Source of the DNA: Porites lobata
Taxonomy: Eukaryota > Cnidaria > Anthozoa > Scleractinia > Poritidae
Direction: 5' to 3'
Length of the DNA: 64,000 bases
NCBI GenBank assembly: GCA_942486035.1
Contig: CALNXK010000030.1
Span: 569,001 to 633,000 of the forward strand
Part shown: one piece after another, positions 46,442 to 58,389 of the stretch
Layout of the letters: every line of letters starts with the position of its first letter
How positions within the stretch are numbered: position 1 is the first letter of the stretch
The notes under the pieces: generated by a model
Database searches by the model: none
The model's input: the letters and a program-made list of their open reading frames with translations, nothing else
What the model was told of the DNA's origin: nothing
Program-made: the position numbers and the translations under genes

Positions 46442-49400
46442 CTATCTGTTCACTGCTGAATTATCTGTAGCTTCATTGCCCGCTATCTTTTGTAAGCCAT
46501 TTTCATTTCCGTCCCTCAGCTCCTGTTCGTCCTGATCATCACTTTCAATACTCCCCGAAACAGTTACTTCTTTAGCACTGAATTTTGACAAACATTTGTC
46601 GAGTCGCTTCAGAAACGTGTCCACATCCGCTTTCGTCATCCCTATCGCCGCGGCTGCAGTAAGGTAAGCACAGCGGTAGTGTTGAGCATGCGCACCCCAG
46701 CCAGTGAAGACGTAACCGTTGATCTCCTTTGTGCTATCAGGGGAAACTACTCTGCAATGTAAAATCGATAAGGATGAGTTTGCGCTGTTTTCGCTATGCT
46801 CACAGCGTGCCGGCTCAATTTGGAGCTGAGTTAAAAGCCTCTTTTCAACGACCTTTGCCAACTCAACCTTTGATAAGTTGTCGCCAACCCTGCGTAGCAA
46901 GCGTTTCCGTGCGGTTTCGGAGCAAAGAACGAGGAACGAGAGTCAAAAACCGCACGAAAAATGGGGTTCTCGCATCACTTTTCGCGCGGACAAAACCGAA
47001 AATCCCGTTCCTCGTCGTCCGTTACTCGGTCTTTCTTTGCTCCGAAATCACACGGAAATGCTTGCTACGCAGGCTAGTTGTCGCCCATCCTTAGACTTTG
47101 CTTATTACTGTCATCAGGTTCCTGAATCCTTACTTTAGTGTGAACATAGCGGACATTTCGCGGCTTTCGCGGCGCCACTTCTAGGTTCCCGCGCGAAACG
47201 ACGTGTGAGGGACGAACCCAGAAATTCTATACTGATGACGTGTTTCTTAAGTGCTTTTAATTGGTTCAAACAACTTTCCCTCTCGATACACGTACAGTAA
47301 AAACCCGCGAGTAAGAGCCTGGTTTTCAAAAACCTCGTGTAAGGCTAACATTCGCCAGTTAGGGCCCCTCTCAATAAAGAAGAACTTGTTTGGACTAAAA
47401 TTTGAAACAGGTTCTATTTTCTAAAATCCATTAAAAAAATTCTGTATACTTGGGCTCATAAGATAAGTCAACATAAAGAATCCTCTTTGGAGGCATAGAT
47501 ATAATGAGAATCATATCTCTCATTGAGCAGGAGTGGAGAGAAGTTTTCAATAACTTTTGCACCTAGTCTCTCTCTCTCTCCAATCCGTTTAATTCATAAC
47601 TGGGGACTCGGGCAAGTCATGATCATTCTTTAGCTTCGAAGTCAACCGCGTTACCACTACGCTAATCCAGCACAAACCGATTCAGTTAATGTAAAGAACG
47701 GCGTCTGACCCGGATCTTACCTTGCTCCTGAAACACATCTCGTAAACAGCATGGACCCAAGCTGAGTAACACCGGCCGCGTTCAATTCCAGGCCCTTTGT
47801 GACTTTCTCAAGTGAAATCGCTGGAATATGAACAAGGGAGCAAGTTAGGCTGATCAGTGCCGAAAAATAAGAGATAAGACGTAGAAGGACAACATAAGAC
47901 ATTAGCTTTAGTTACCCAATGATATGGGATTGCCTTTAGTACTCAGTAGCCGCTCTCCGTGCGTTGTTGCTACCCTGGAAAGGCCATCAGATAAGTAACT
48001 GTATACTTCCTGAAGAGGATAATAAATGGAAAGAAAAGTTTACGATAAGAGTAGTAAAATAATATTAAGCAACAACGAAGGCGACGGCAACGGCTACAAA
48101 AACATCACTTAAAAAGGGAATTCGCTGTTTCAACTTAAGCCAAAATGACAGTAGTCTGCCACACAGCCGTTTTTAGTGTCGTCACACAACGCTCCTCCCC
48201 ACTTGGTGGGGAGGAGCATTGCGTGACGAAACTAAAAACGGCTGTGTAGCAGACTGCAATGACAGAGACGGTTAGGAAAATGTCACTTAAAAGTGAAATT
48301 GTGCGGCTTCAAACTTTGAACTTTTCAGTTGCTTAATTGTTGGCAATTTTTTGTGGATGTGAATTCTATAAGACTGTATCGATGTTCAGGAAAAGAAAAA
48401 GAAAGTCGTTTTCTTGTATTCCCGTCCTCCACAAAACGTGAAATAAGGCATCTTTAGGTCTTTCGTGCAGTGACAGCAAAGAAATGAACAAAAAAGCGTG
48501 ATGCATGTGTAAAGTTGTTGTTTTGCTTATCTTTTGCCGTTCTCGTTGACGTTGGTGTCGACGTTGCGTAAGGTCCCTATTATTGCAGCTGATTGCACCC
48601 TAAGCTCAGTCTCCATTGAGCCGTGGGTGTCACGAGGTGGGGAGAATCGCGGGCTACCAATTTGCTCACTGACTGAATGACGGTTAATTAACCTGTCTCT
48701 GTTTGTCTGACTGACTGCAAATGAACAGTGACAACTGAATTGACTTACTGACAGATGAATGACTGACAACTGACCAGAGAAATGAATAACTCAATTTTGA
48801 TAAGGTGATTACTGACTCACTGATAATTGACTGACTGACTAACTGACTGACAAATACATGACTTCTCTCCTTTCTATGTAGCTTTGACTAGCTTTAAATA
48901 CCCTTAAAACGGAGGAGTGCTGGAGAGAGGGGGGTGAAATGAGTGCACTGTCACTATGACTTCAAGTTTATCAGTCATTACTGTTACGAGTTATCCACTT
49001 AAAAGATGGTTGCGTTACCTTTCTCTTTAGAGGCTGCACACAAAGACAACATGAGCGAAATTATTTACCTCAGTAAAAGAGCTGTGAAATTACTAGAGCC
49101 TTGCAAATGACCAAAGATAGCCCCATACATGATTAGTGATGGAGACAGCTGGCAAGCATATTTGTCTTGTGTTTAACCTCACCTGAATTACATTTGAGCC
49201 TCATCTAACTTCTCACTGATGACCAACTAACTTCAGCACTGACTGATGCCAGATAGTGCATCAAATTATGTGAAACACAACAGAGCTACAAATATCAGTA
49301 GAGTCAAACCTTATTAATGTGGACACTGAGGGGACCATAGAAGGTGTCCATATCAATGAGGTGTCTGTATTAAGCAGGTTGAATTTAAAGAAAATGTAAG

Positions 49401-52400
49401 GGCTTTCTTTCCCCAGGGTCAAAGCAAACTATCCTTAATAATGAGGTGTCCATATTGACCGGGTGTCTGTTATGCAGGGTTTGACTATATGCAATCTTTC
49501 TGGCCTCCTTGCCATGTTGCCTTACCTTTCTTTGTTGCAAGAGCTGCTGATATCCAGCTGATCCAAGAGACAGCAAAGTGATAAACAGATCAATTGAAGG
49601 AGTGGCTGATGCTCGGCCTGTTATTCAAGTAAAATTTTCACATCAAACAAAGCTTGGGTACTTTTTAAAGACTTTAGCTTTGGATGTCATTAAACTCGCA
49701 AATGGGTAATTTTCCAGTGGCTGAGTGTAACACAATAAGTGAAAAATGTTTTTCTTACACACTGCTAGGAGCCTGGGTATAGATTATGTGACCAAAAGGC
49801 GGGCAGTTGCTTTTGTTGCAGCAGTCGGCTTGGCATGGCTATCAGTGGTGTGTGAGAAATAGCCATTTAAAGCTGTAATTTATTATATTCCAAGCATAAT
49901 ATCTTAACTGACACTCCAAAAGCAATACAATCTTTACTGTACCTTACTCACCGGGGTATGTTTTACTGACAGCATCGATAAATTTTTCATCAAATCCTGC
50001 CACAATAGCTCCCCCAACAGGAACCATGAAGTTTTTATCAGTGCTTTGAACAAATGCATCCACACGACCTATCCTTGCTGCCTGTGGTAGAGAGAATGAC
50101 AACATTACTTTAACCCCTTCACTCCTGCATTGTAATAGCGGACAATGTTCAACCCAAAAAATCGCAAAAAAACTCCAATAATTATTTGGTAGCAAAGTCT
50201 GAATTTATTATACAAATGTTCGGTCAAAGAGGTTTGATTTTTATGCCAGAAGTGTTGTCACACACACCAACAAGAACATAGTGTACTGTTAGCAAATACA
50301 ACTGAAAGTATCAAAACTGCAAAAGGGAAATTTGCACAAGAGGATTAAAGCCATGCACTACCTCTTAACAAAACAAAAATTAATTTTCACTCAAACAGCT
50401 GGTTATAAATTCTGCCATATTTTAAGGTTCATCTCTGCCTCAAGAGAATGTGAACTCACAGGCTGTACCTGTTGAATCAGATGCATGCACTTGGACGACT
50501 GTACCCCATAGGCATTGTTCACAATGTGTGGTACATCTTGTTCTTTGCAAAGCTTGGCCACTTCTTCCAACCTTGAATGCAAAATCTGGTAATCATTTAT
50601 GACACACTTAAAAAGTAACAATATCATAATAAAGAATGAATGCTTTTAAAAAATGTCTTTTTTTTCAGCACCTGTCTGGTGTTCTTGGAGCAAAGCAGCT
50701 GGTAGTGGTCATAATACAGACAATATTTTCAGAACCCAAATCTTTGATCTTCTTCTCTACAGCTGCAAGATCTGTTCGTAGTTCATCACCCTCCAAAACA
50801 TTTTCAATAATGACCGGTTCAAATCCTGGTAAGAGAACACGGTGATAATAATAAGTAAACCATTAAACAGCCACCCTCTTTTAAGTGGCCAGTAATCAAA
50901 GTCCCGAAATAATTGTAGAACACAATTGTGAATTAAGCTGACACCTCTATGATGAAGGAAAATATAGTTTGAGATGGAAGATGATGTGTACTAGTGATGC
51001 CACATTCCATCATGTGTTTGTTTCAAAATAAAGCGATGTTTCTGCAAAAGATTATTCTGATTTCCGACTAACCTCTATTGGGCAGCCTACCCCCATTAAG
51101 CAGTCACTTACTGGTACCCTGAGGGTGGCCCCTTAATGGAGTCTAGTTCAACTGTATTCATATAGTTGAAGCTATCGTAACATACACTCTTCTAAGTGGA
51201 CAGCTCTACTTCTGGCCATCTTCACAAAACCCCGTTTCAGCTCCCATACAAAATACAAAATTCCTGTAAGCGGACGCCATGGATACTTTCACGGTTTACA
51301 AGTTAGATATTGGCTTTGTTTATAAGTTTCCGTAAGTTCCCTCCCGAAATGAAATCCCAGTCTTCTCTATGAATCTTGTACTTCAAGAAATCAACTTCAA
51401 ACCACTGTTCTTTAGAGTGAATTTATATTGGTTTCAGTTCGGGTTTTTTCAAAATACACATCCGCCTAGTTAAACTTTGAAAGACCACTTGAGTTTTATG
51501 CCCGGCCTGTGACTAAATTACAACATTGTCTGGTAGAACAACAGTGTAGCCAAACACTACAAACTGTCAGTTTTTTGCATTTCCAATGTTTACTTGTAGC
51601 TGGGCAAGCTCCCATAAGCAGCCATCTAACCCTTACACCTCTAGTGACCACATACAAGAACGTAACCATTCTCGTAAGCCGCTAGCTCCAGTTATATGGA
51701 CACCTTTTTCATTCCCAAGGGTGTCCACTCATGCGAGCTTCCATTGTATGGCACCAAAATCCAAAACCCAATGGTGCTTTATAAAAAGATCACAAACAGA
51801 AGAAAAACAAAATAATTACAAAATTATCACAAAAAAATTCTAAAAATTTAATTCTGAGATTGAAAAGAATTCATGTGTAACAAGCTTGCTAAAAAAGGTT
51901 CATTTGAAAAAGCCTTTTTTTCACTTTGAAGCTATAGCCTGGAGTTTTGCACATTGGCTGGGTAACATATCAACAAGATAAGAAGAGACTGCTGGCTAAC
52001 TAATATAATCACTTACCAGCAGTAAGGATACATTTAAAACAAGACTTCTGATCAATTCTGGGCCATATCACATACTTTGCACCAAGCCTCTGCTGTTTCA
52101 ATGTCAACAGTGTCATTACCAAACTCATACCTGTTGCCACTGGCAAAACAAGACAGGCTTTTGCTGACTTTACCCCTAGAAAAGAATGGATTGCATTGTT
52201 TTCTTATGCAAAAAAGTAATTTTTAGTTCCTTTAGTTTACAGGGCTCGAAAAAATTAAAATTTCAGCTTGTCCTTTGTCCATCTTATGCAGGTGTCCTTA
52301 GAGTGGGGTTCCACTGTACCAACTTTCACCATGTTAAGATAACAACAGAACTTACCTGCCATTTTAATAGCATCTAAAGCCATACAGTTGGTGAGTTTCA

Positions 52401-55400
52401 TCAACAGAGATGAGCCAGCTGCTTTAGGTTGCACTGCTGCTATGTCCCCAGATCTACCAATACCATGGCTTAGCCTAGCATGAGAAAGCAAAAAATTATG
52501 ACTCGCTCCAGATACAGATACCCTTTGATCACTTCCAGACTCAATAGGCCATTTTCAAAAATTATGACAATATTTGACTACAACTACCAGAATTCATTTT
52601 GTCTTTGCTTTCCACTGAGGTTTAAAAAACAATAGCCCTTATTTACACAAGAAAAAAACAAACTGAAGGATACTGGTAGTTGTAGTCAAACGACGTCATT
52701 GTGCAATTGCAATTTGTCCCATTATGAATAGAAAACATATGCATCCTGTTACCTTTGGCAGCAAGTCTGTGGATGATGTTGGCATGACGTAACCTGTGAT
52801 CAGGCAATTTCCTTCTTTCTGGGGGGAGTGTGAAAAGTCAGCAAAGTGCAAAACGTCAGGCAAAGAAAGAAAAAGGAAAAAAGAACAACTTGATCACAGG
52901 TCAGGCATGACTCTCCAAAGGAGAGAAGAGTCCATGTGAATGATCTTACTTTCTACCAAACCTACAATTTTGTTTGACTTTTTGGAAATCTGTGGAATGT
53001 TTTTGGAAAGAATTTTGGATGTCTTTGGATATGATTTCGAGAGTTCTCCACTGAGAATTTTTTGAAGTCTGTCTCAAACTAACCTTGAAGGTATAATTTT
53101 CATGGTTCAGTATAATTCAAAAAAAGCCCTTTTAAAGGTACTTTCATTATTATATGCCATTTATAAAAAAATACATTTTTTGTGTAACAAAATAATATCT
53201 TGAAAAAAGAATTTCTTAGTAGCAAATTACCTAAAATGGCGTCTTGACACCAGTGAAGAAATAACCCTTCCTTCTCTTTCTCCTGCACCAACATTACCTG
53301 AAATCAACAATAATTGATAATTGTTAACTATTAAACAGTCAATTAAGTCTGCCTTTATAAGTAAATCTGTATTGTAGTTCAAAATTAATAATAAAGGTTT
53401 CAAGAGAAAGGAAACTGAGGTACATTAGTAGAAACTGTTTTAAAACCTCAATTTCTTCTTGAACTAGAACATCCACATTTCTTTCATTTCATTCAAACTA
53501 GTTTTATGATTATTGTTTTGAAGATCCACTTTGATTCCAAAGAAAATGCTCTTCGTGTATATGTTAGAAGTCAAAATTCAGGTTAAAGACATACTCATGC
53601 CACACCTGGAAAGTTGTTACTGTCCATAACAGAGAGTTCTTGCAAAAGCAGTTCAATGCTGATATCATCCCAACCCTCTGATGGCCATTTTCTCTAACAA
53701 AAGCAAGAGACAGAATAATAAAGCATTGAAAAAAACAAACTACAATTGGCAACAAAATTAGTTGAGAAATTCTGCTCCAAAGGGCCTCCCAAACGTATGC
53801 TTACTTAAAAAGGGAAAATAAAGCTTTCCCTTCCCTACCCCCTCCATGCAATATTGTGCTGCTGTTTGAGATACCTATAGAAAACAGCAAACACCTCAAC
53901 TTTGAATGGAGGGGAGGGCAGAGGGGTGTGAACTGTTTTGTTCTCAGAGTTACCCAATTTGAGGACAATGTCTCACCAATTTTGTCGCCGATTGTAAATG
54001 ATGGAAACTCACCATGAGAAGTTCTGTCACTGCTTACATCTCTCATAACATTGATCATGTATTACATCTTGGGTGATGAATCACTGTTTTTAGTGTATCA
54101 TCCCTTGGACAGGACTCTAGATTCAAAATCAGGAGGATGATTTCAAAAAATTCCCTAAACCACGCTTAAACCCAAGAACAAGGCTGTTGCTAAGATTTCA
54201 AGTTGACAGGTAAAGGCAGTAATCAGGTGGGAATTGAACAGGAAAAAATGTTCATTTGGCTCGATTTTTCTTTTGTTTCCCATGACAATAGCTGGGGGTC
54301 ATACTTGTCGTATCCGGGAGAAATCCCCATCCCCTCACTCTTAGTGACAGCCAGTCCTGAAGAAAACAAGTCATTTAGTTCATTAACTTTACCATGAAAC
54401 TCTTCATCAAAGTTTCACCACCCTCGAAACACTCCAATATAAATTGAATTTTCCCATCATCATCATCATCATCCCCATCACTTTTAATCCAGAAATTATG
54501 GCACCCCCAACACCCAATGAGAAAGTAACTGCATGTCCAAGATACTAAATCACTAGCCACATTATCCTAAACTCTCCAGGATGAAGTACAAGGCAGGAAA
54601 AGGTACTTAAAGCTAGAGCTTGAAAGAGACAGTGTTGTGAGTTGTTACAACTGTTTTTGAAAACCATTAGCCTCCACAGCTGTTAATGCTGCATGGCTTT
54701 AATTAACAATCAATCTTAGACCCTGTTCATGCTTAGCAACTAGATCAATCTCAGATTGATCTGGCTTTTATACATGCTGAATGTGAATGTTTGCAATTTT
54801 TCTGAGATTACATCTGGGATTGATCAAACCTGGCTCGCTTCAGATGGTAGTCTGAGATCAGTCCAAGAATGATCTATAAATTTTGTTCCATGCTAAGTGA
54901 GAACATGAACTTTCCTGAAAGCGATCTAGCTCTGTAGCCTCTCCTCATTGAGAGTCACCCAAGCATATCATGCAACTTGTAACTCACAAGAGGATTTTTG
55001 TTTTTACAAGTTGCAATGTCTTCAAAAAAGAGAACTGTGTACGGAGTCTGAGACAAGAGCTCTTATCGCTGCTTGGGGTGACCAGATTCAAGATAACATT
55101 AACATAAGTCAGCGAAACGCAGACGTTTACGTAGACTTTGCTAAAGCTGTAACAAAACAGGTATTCCCTGGACAGGACCGGAAGTAGTGCTGGACAAAGG
55201 CAAAACAACTAAAAGCCAAATTGCAAAACTACAATGATTCCTGTAAAAAGTCAGGACTGCCCTCCCCTGCCCAAGAAAAAAAATGCATGAGTTTATGTTT
55301 TTAAAGAATTAAGCAACTTCCTTGGAGACCTGAAGCCTCAGGATTAATCCTCCTTAGTCAGACATTACTTGCCTACTTAGAAGACTTAGAAGTCGTCTGT

Positions 55401-56004
55401 GTGAACAGCCCCCCATGCGATCTCGGTATCGATTGGAGATCGATCTGATCAATCTCATAACAAAAACACATCCATTTCGCCAATTTATAACCAGCTACTA
55501 CTACTCTATTCAACTGAAATATAATTTAGTCCACGTTAAAAGCACCTTCTTGATGAACATAAGCTCAAATAAGCAATTTATTGAATTATTTCTAGCTTAA
55601 CTGGAGCTCAATGCTCCTCATGCTCCTTTACATCTAGAATTTGTAGCTTCTAGCTTCCTCCACTTTCTCCCTCCCCTCCTAATTAATATCATCAGCTGGA
55701 CAATTCTTGAATACTTAAAACAAATTATAAAACTGCTCAGAAGAAAGAAACTTTTCACCGACAATATACCGTTTACAGCCTACTTAAAACTTTTAGGAAC
55801 AAACATTTTCAGCAGACATCTCAGTACAGCGCCTAACTTCGTATTGCTATCATTTCAGTTGGAGTCATGATCCAATATTGCATCACTTACGTGTTCCAGA
55901 AATGTTCTTATTTGATTTTCGCGGCTCTTTCTGGCATTCTGAGCTTGCTGAACGTACGAAACTGGAATGATCTTGCCACAGGCCTCGAAGCTGCCGGCGA
56001 ACAT
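46442..56004 (-). CDS. SEPSECS: O-phosphoseryl-tRNA(Sec) selenium transferase (12 exons, 509 aa)
   Basis: Exons in transcript order: 55891-56004, 53606-53693, 53231-53297, 52356-52474, 52017-52175, 50672-50825, 50469-50571, 49952-50081, 49526-49617, 47916-48009, 47721-47820, 46442-46751. The frame is closed from ATG (56002-56004) to TAG (46442-46444), 509 aa against 501 in human. An upstream in-frame ATG at 56092 exists, but MFAGSFEACGKIIPVSYV aligns with the human N-terminus, so I chose it. Motifs: GNVGAGEREGRV, the phosphate-binding loop HGIGRSGDIAAVQPKAAGSS (R97, S98, Q105), WPRIDQKSC, TTSCFAPRTPD, HIVNNAYGVQSSK, and STDKNFMVPVGGA with the PLP lysine at 284, equal to the human number. The enzyme converts phosphoseryl-tRNA(Sec) to selenocysteinyl-tRNA(Sec) using selenophosphate (family knowledge). 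The acidic C-terminal tail (ESDDQDEQELRDGNE) is poorly conserved. Confidence 0.96.
46886..47075. mobile_element. MITE with CCTGCGTAGCAAGCGTTTCC arms, perfect 10-bp duplication
   Basis: The left arm CCTGCGTAGCAAGCGTTTCC, then GGTTTCGGAGCAAAGAA, is inverted on the right (TTTGCTCCGAAATCACACGG, GCTTGCTACGCAGG). AGTTGTCGCC flanks both sides (46876-46885 and 47076-47085). It lies in the last SEPSECS intron, about 135 bp from the acceptor of exon 12. It is the same family as 42008-42131. Confidence 0.9.
47636..47672 (-). repeat. Possible tRNA-like SINE head
   Basis: The minus strand reads GCTGGATTAGCGTAGTGGTA, then ACGCGGTTGACTTCGAAGC, resembling a tRNA A-box region. No B box or SINE body is recognised. 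Confidence 0.25.
48062..48583 (+). repeat. Dispersed repeat, TTAAGCAACGACGG-type ends, copy A (interrupted)
   Basis: It shares with 62658-62987, in the same order, CACTTAAAA, AATTTTTTGTGGATGTGAAT / AATTTTTCTGGAGTTGAATT, AAAAGACTGTAT-type, GTTCAGGAAAAGAAAAAGAA, CCACAAAACGTGAAAT, GTGACAG and TTTTGCCGTTCTCGTTG. A hairpin MITE at 48152-48257 splits it. Confidence 0.75.
48152..48257. mobile_element. Hairpin MITE with GTCTGCYACACAGCCG arms, 8-bp duplication
   Basis: Arms of about 50 bp (AGTCTGCCACACAGCCGTTT, TCGTCACACAACGCTCCTCC) meet at CCCCACTTGGTGGGG. AATGACAG flanks both sides (48144-48151 and 48258-48265). It is inserted in dispersed-repeat copy A, in the SEPSECS intron between exons 49526-49617 and 47916-48009. 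Confidence 0.9.
49301..49487. mobile_element. Pogo-like MITE with GAGTCAAACC ends
   Basis: The left end reads GAGTCAAACCTTATTAATGT and the right end, reverse complemented, reads TAGTCAAACCCTGCATAAC. TA lies on both sides (49299-49300 and 49488-49489). Internal GAGGTGTCCATATTGA / GTGTCCATATCAATGAGG repeats occur. Confidence 0.7.
51167..51748. mobile_element. Probable pogo-like non-autonomous element
   Basis: The left end TAGTTGAAGCTATCGTAAC and the right end, reverse complemented, TACAATGGAAGCTCGCATG are loosely alike. AAGTGGACAGC / GTGTCCACT words lie just inside. An adjacent related fragment ends TAGTTCAACTGTA at 51145-51157. It lies in the SEPSECS intron between exons 52017-52175 and 50672-50825. 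Confidence 0.45.
54719..55415 (+). mobile_element. Decayed PIF/Harbinger-type element
   Basis: It carries a broken Myb/SANT-like reading frame (next entry). The outer ends CCCTGTTCATGC (left) and GGGCTGTTCACACAG (right, reverse complement) are loosely inverted. The 3-bp duplication expected for Harbinger was not resolved, so the borders are approximate. It lies in SEPSECS intron 1. Confidence 0.5.
55041..55256 (+). pseudogene. Broken Myb/SANT-like DNA-binding domain, Harbinger accessory-protein type
   Basis: The frame reads TESETRALIAAWGDQIQDNI, then QRNADVYVDFAKAV, meets an in-frame TAG at 55185-55187 and resumes in the same frame with CWTKAKQLKAKLQNYNDSCK. The pattern (ETRALI-W-N...-Y-...-W-Q/K-KxLKxKY/LxxxxD) fits the trihelix Myb/SANT domain found in the second protein of Harbinger elements and in related host genes. 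The nonsense codon and the missing remainder mark a pseudogene. It is on the strand opposite to SEPSECS. Confidence 0.65.
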
Positions 56005-56327
56005 CGCGCTTTCCTGTACTGACTGCTTAGAGTACCAGGGTGGTAATAGGAATTTATGATTCATTGAACAAATTGCACCTGTATAGTCGTTCACTTTTTC
56101 GCATCCTTATCGTGAAATGAGTACCACTGAAAATTCATAAAATTCATCTAGTATTCATTCGTTTTATTTATCACAACCCGGGAGGAAAAAAAGAAAATTA
56201 CTTTTTTTTAACTTTTTGCACCCGGAAAGATCAAGTTCGATTTTCTCGCTACGTAGCACAGTGCGAAGAAATGGAAATGTAATGAACACAACCGAGACAA
56301 GAAAATATCAAGTGATATTTCTGAAAA
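56005..56327. promoter_or_regulatory. Shared divergent promoter region, SEPSECS / PWWP2-like
   Basis: The SEPSECS start (56004, minus) and the PWWP2-like start (56328, plus) are only 323 bp apart and face away from each other. Both leaders and any promoter must share this space. I see no clear TATA box in a compelling position. Confidence 0.6.
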
Positions 56328-58389
56328 ATGGCTTGTTTACAAGCGGGAACCGTCCTTACCGCTACTGTGGAACAATCATTAGAAAACTGTCTTCTTGTTT
56401 ACGTAAAGCATAAGTCAAAAATATTTAGAGGAGTGCTTTTTGACGAAAAGAACGCGATCGTTTGGAGGTGGGTCAACTTGTTTATTCACAATTTGTGATG
56501 AGTTATAAATTGTTAAAAATTATTTCGTAAGGGATTTTGCACTTTCAGGTAGTCAGTTTGAAGATAAATTTAAATGTAGACTTATCCTTATGTCTGTTCT
56601 TTTTTTACGCACGATATGTCTTGAAATATAAAGAGCACCCGTTGATGAGCTGAACACAGGTCTTGTAGCAGTGAAGGGGAAAATTACTTCAGGAAGTACT
56701 ATTCTTGGTGACGGCGCTTCACGGTGGTCAACAAGGCAGGCCAGTCTGTTTTACAGACGACAGAACAATAAGTCGTTTCCTTGTCGAAGGCTCCCGAGCT
56801 TATTTAGCGACGTTAAAGTCCTAACAGACGCTGATTTTATTAAGGAAAGTCAGGGAAACTCTAAAAATATGGTGAGCAAATCAGTCACTTCAACCAAAAG
56901 ACCAACTGCCTTGGGTGATTATAAAACTAAGCAAGGGCAGTTAAACAAGGCTAAGGAAATTTCGGCAAGAAAGGTCACCTGTGCATCGACCCAAGTTACT
57001 GTCAAGACCTCCAAATGTGAGACTAAACGAAAAAGGAAGTCTTCTGGTCAAGACATCTGTGACAGGCCATCAAAGAAGAAACCAGCAATGGTGAGCCCCC
57101 AAGGTGTCCAGAAAAGCACTGACAACAAGCAAACAAAAATCGAGTGTAAAAGCCCAAAGAAAACTAAAGTGGTTAGTGATGAAACAAGTACCATAGAACC
57201 AAAAAATTCAACAGCAGAGAGTGTCTCTTCAACCCAGTACAAAATTCTGATGACGAGACCTGCAGTTCCCACAGTACCGGTAGGGACGCACACAACTGCA
57301 CAGCAACAATCCAGCACTGTGTTGGTACTTAAGAAAGTTGTTCCACCTGCTGAAAGGGAGGTGAACAGATTGCCTGTAAGAAAAAGCTTGGAGACAGTTG
57401 TGTCTAATTTGACTGATAGGAATGTCAGTAAGAATGTTTGTAATGATGAAGTTGAAGAATGGGAAAATCGAAGCAATGAGACACCTATTTTAACAGTGAA
57501 ACTTGAGAAGAAGGGGAAAGACAGTGTGGACATCGATAACAGGAGGCACCCTGAATTGCATGTGGAAACAGCAAAATGCTGTGCTCCCAATGTTATGACT
57601 GATAAAGATGACTTTCATTCGGACGAAGAGAATTCAGTTGGAGAAATAAATTCAGCCACTGATCAAACTGATATTCAGATTGAGTCTAATTCATCTGATG
57701 AACACAAAAGAGAGAATAAGACAAGTCTGTTGAATGATGATGGTGGCCTTGCAGGAACACAGGAATCAAAAACTGAAAATCATGGCCCCATTAAACGATC
57801 TGCTAGGATCAGTGAGAGGAAGGCAAAGATCATTGCCTCTTCTTTAGCAACTAAGGACTACCCTGAAAAATCAGATTGGCTCAAAGGGCTTGAGACAGAG
57901 AGAAACCAGTCAAGCACAACTTCTAATGCCTTGAGTTTTAATTCCTCAAACCTTTCAACAGTCACAACCACAAACACAGAACACCAACCTCAAAAACACA
58001 AAACTAAATCTGCCAATAACATTAAGTACACACAACGAATGACCTGGCAGCTTCAACCTCAGGTGACTCCGACTGACAACAGGAACCCTGTGTCTGTCGG
58101 CGATATTGTGTGGGGCAAAGTTCATGGACATCCTTGGTGGCCAGGAAAGGTACTGGCCATTAGTGGAATCAGAAATGAAGACAGCAAGAACCCATGGAAC
58201 AGAGATGCTCATGTTTCCTGGTTTGGCTCCAACACAAGCTCCATCATGCCTTTGCACAGCCTTCAGCTGTTTCTGCCTAACTTTGCTAAAAGACACAAGA
58301 AACGTAAGAAAGGATTTTACAGAATTGCTGTCAGGGAGGCGCAAGCGGCATTAAAATTGATGGCTGATGATAGCTGTTTAGCTTGGTAA
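56328..58389 (+). CDS. PWWP2A: PWWP2A/B-type chromatin protein with C-terminal PWWP domain
   Basis: Exon 1 is 56328-56467. The frame MACLQAGTVLTATVEQSLEN, then VKHKSKIFRGVLFDEKNAIVW, matches the conserved N-terminal block of PWWP2A/B and ends at AG|GTGGGT. The large last exon runs from about 56660 (after GAACACAG) to TAA at 58389. It holds basic NLS-like stretches (KRKRKSSGQ, RPSKKKPA), an acidic Ser-rich middle, and a PWWP domain at about 58090-58310 (VGDIVWGKVHGHPWWPGKVL, then VSWFGSNTSS). It closes with KRHKKRKKGFYRIAVREAQ, the PWWP2 family ending. Exon 1 leaves two bases while the last exon needs one, so a small exon, another splice site or an indel is missing from my model. Vertebrate PWWP2 proteins bind H3K36-methylated and H2A.Z nucleosomes and recruit NuRD parts; that role here is inferred. 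The symbol could be PWWP2A or PWWP2B. Confidence 0.85.

Noticed and set aside
46729..47138. Open frames of 121 and 86 codons on the plus strand
   Set aside because: They cross the SEPSECS exon 12 acceptor and the MITE at 46886-47075, so they are by-products.
57048..57590. 180-codon open frame antisense to the PWWP2-like exon
   Set aside because: It is the complement of a well-supported coding exon and shows no family similarity.
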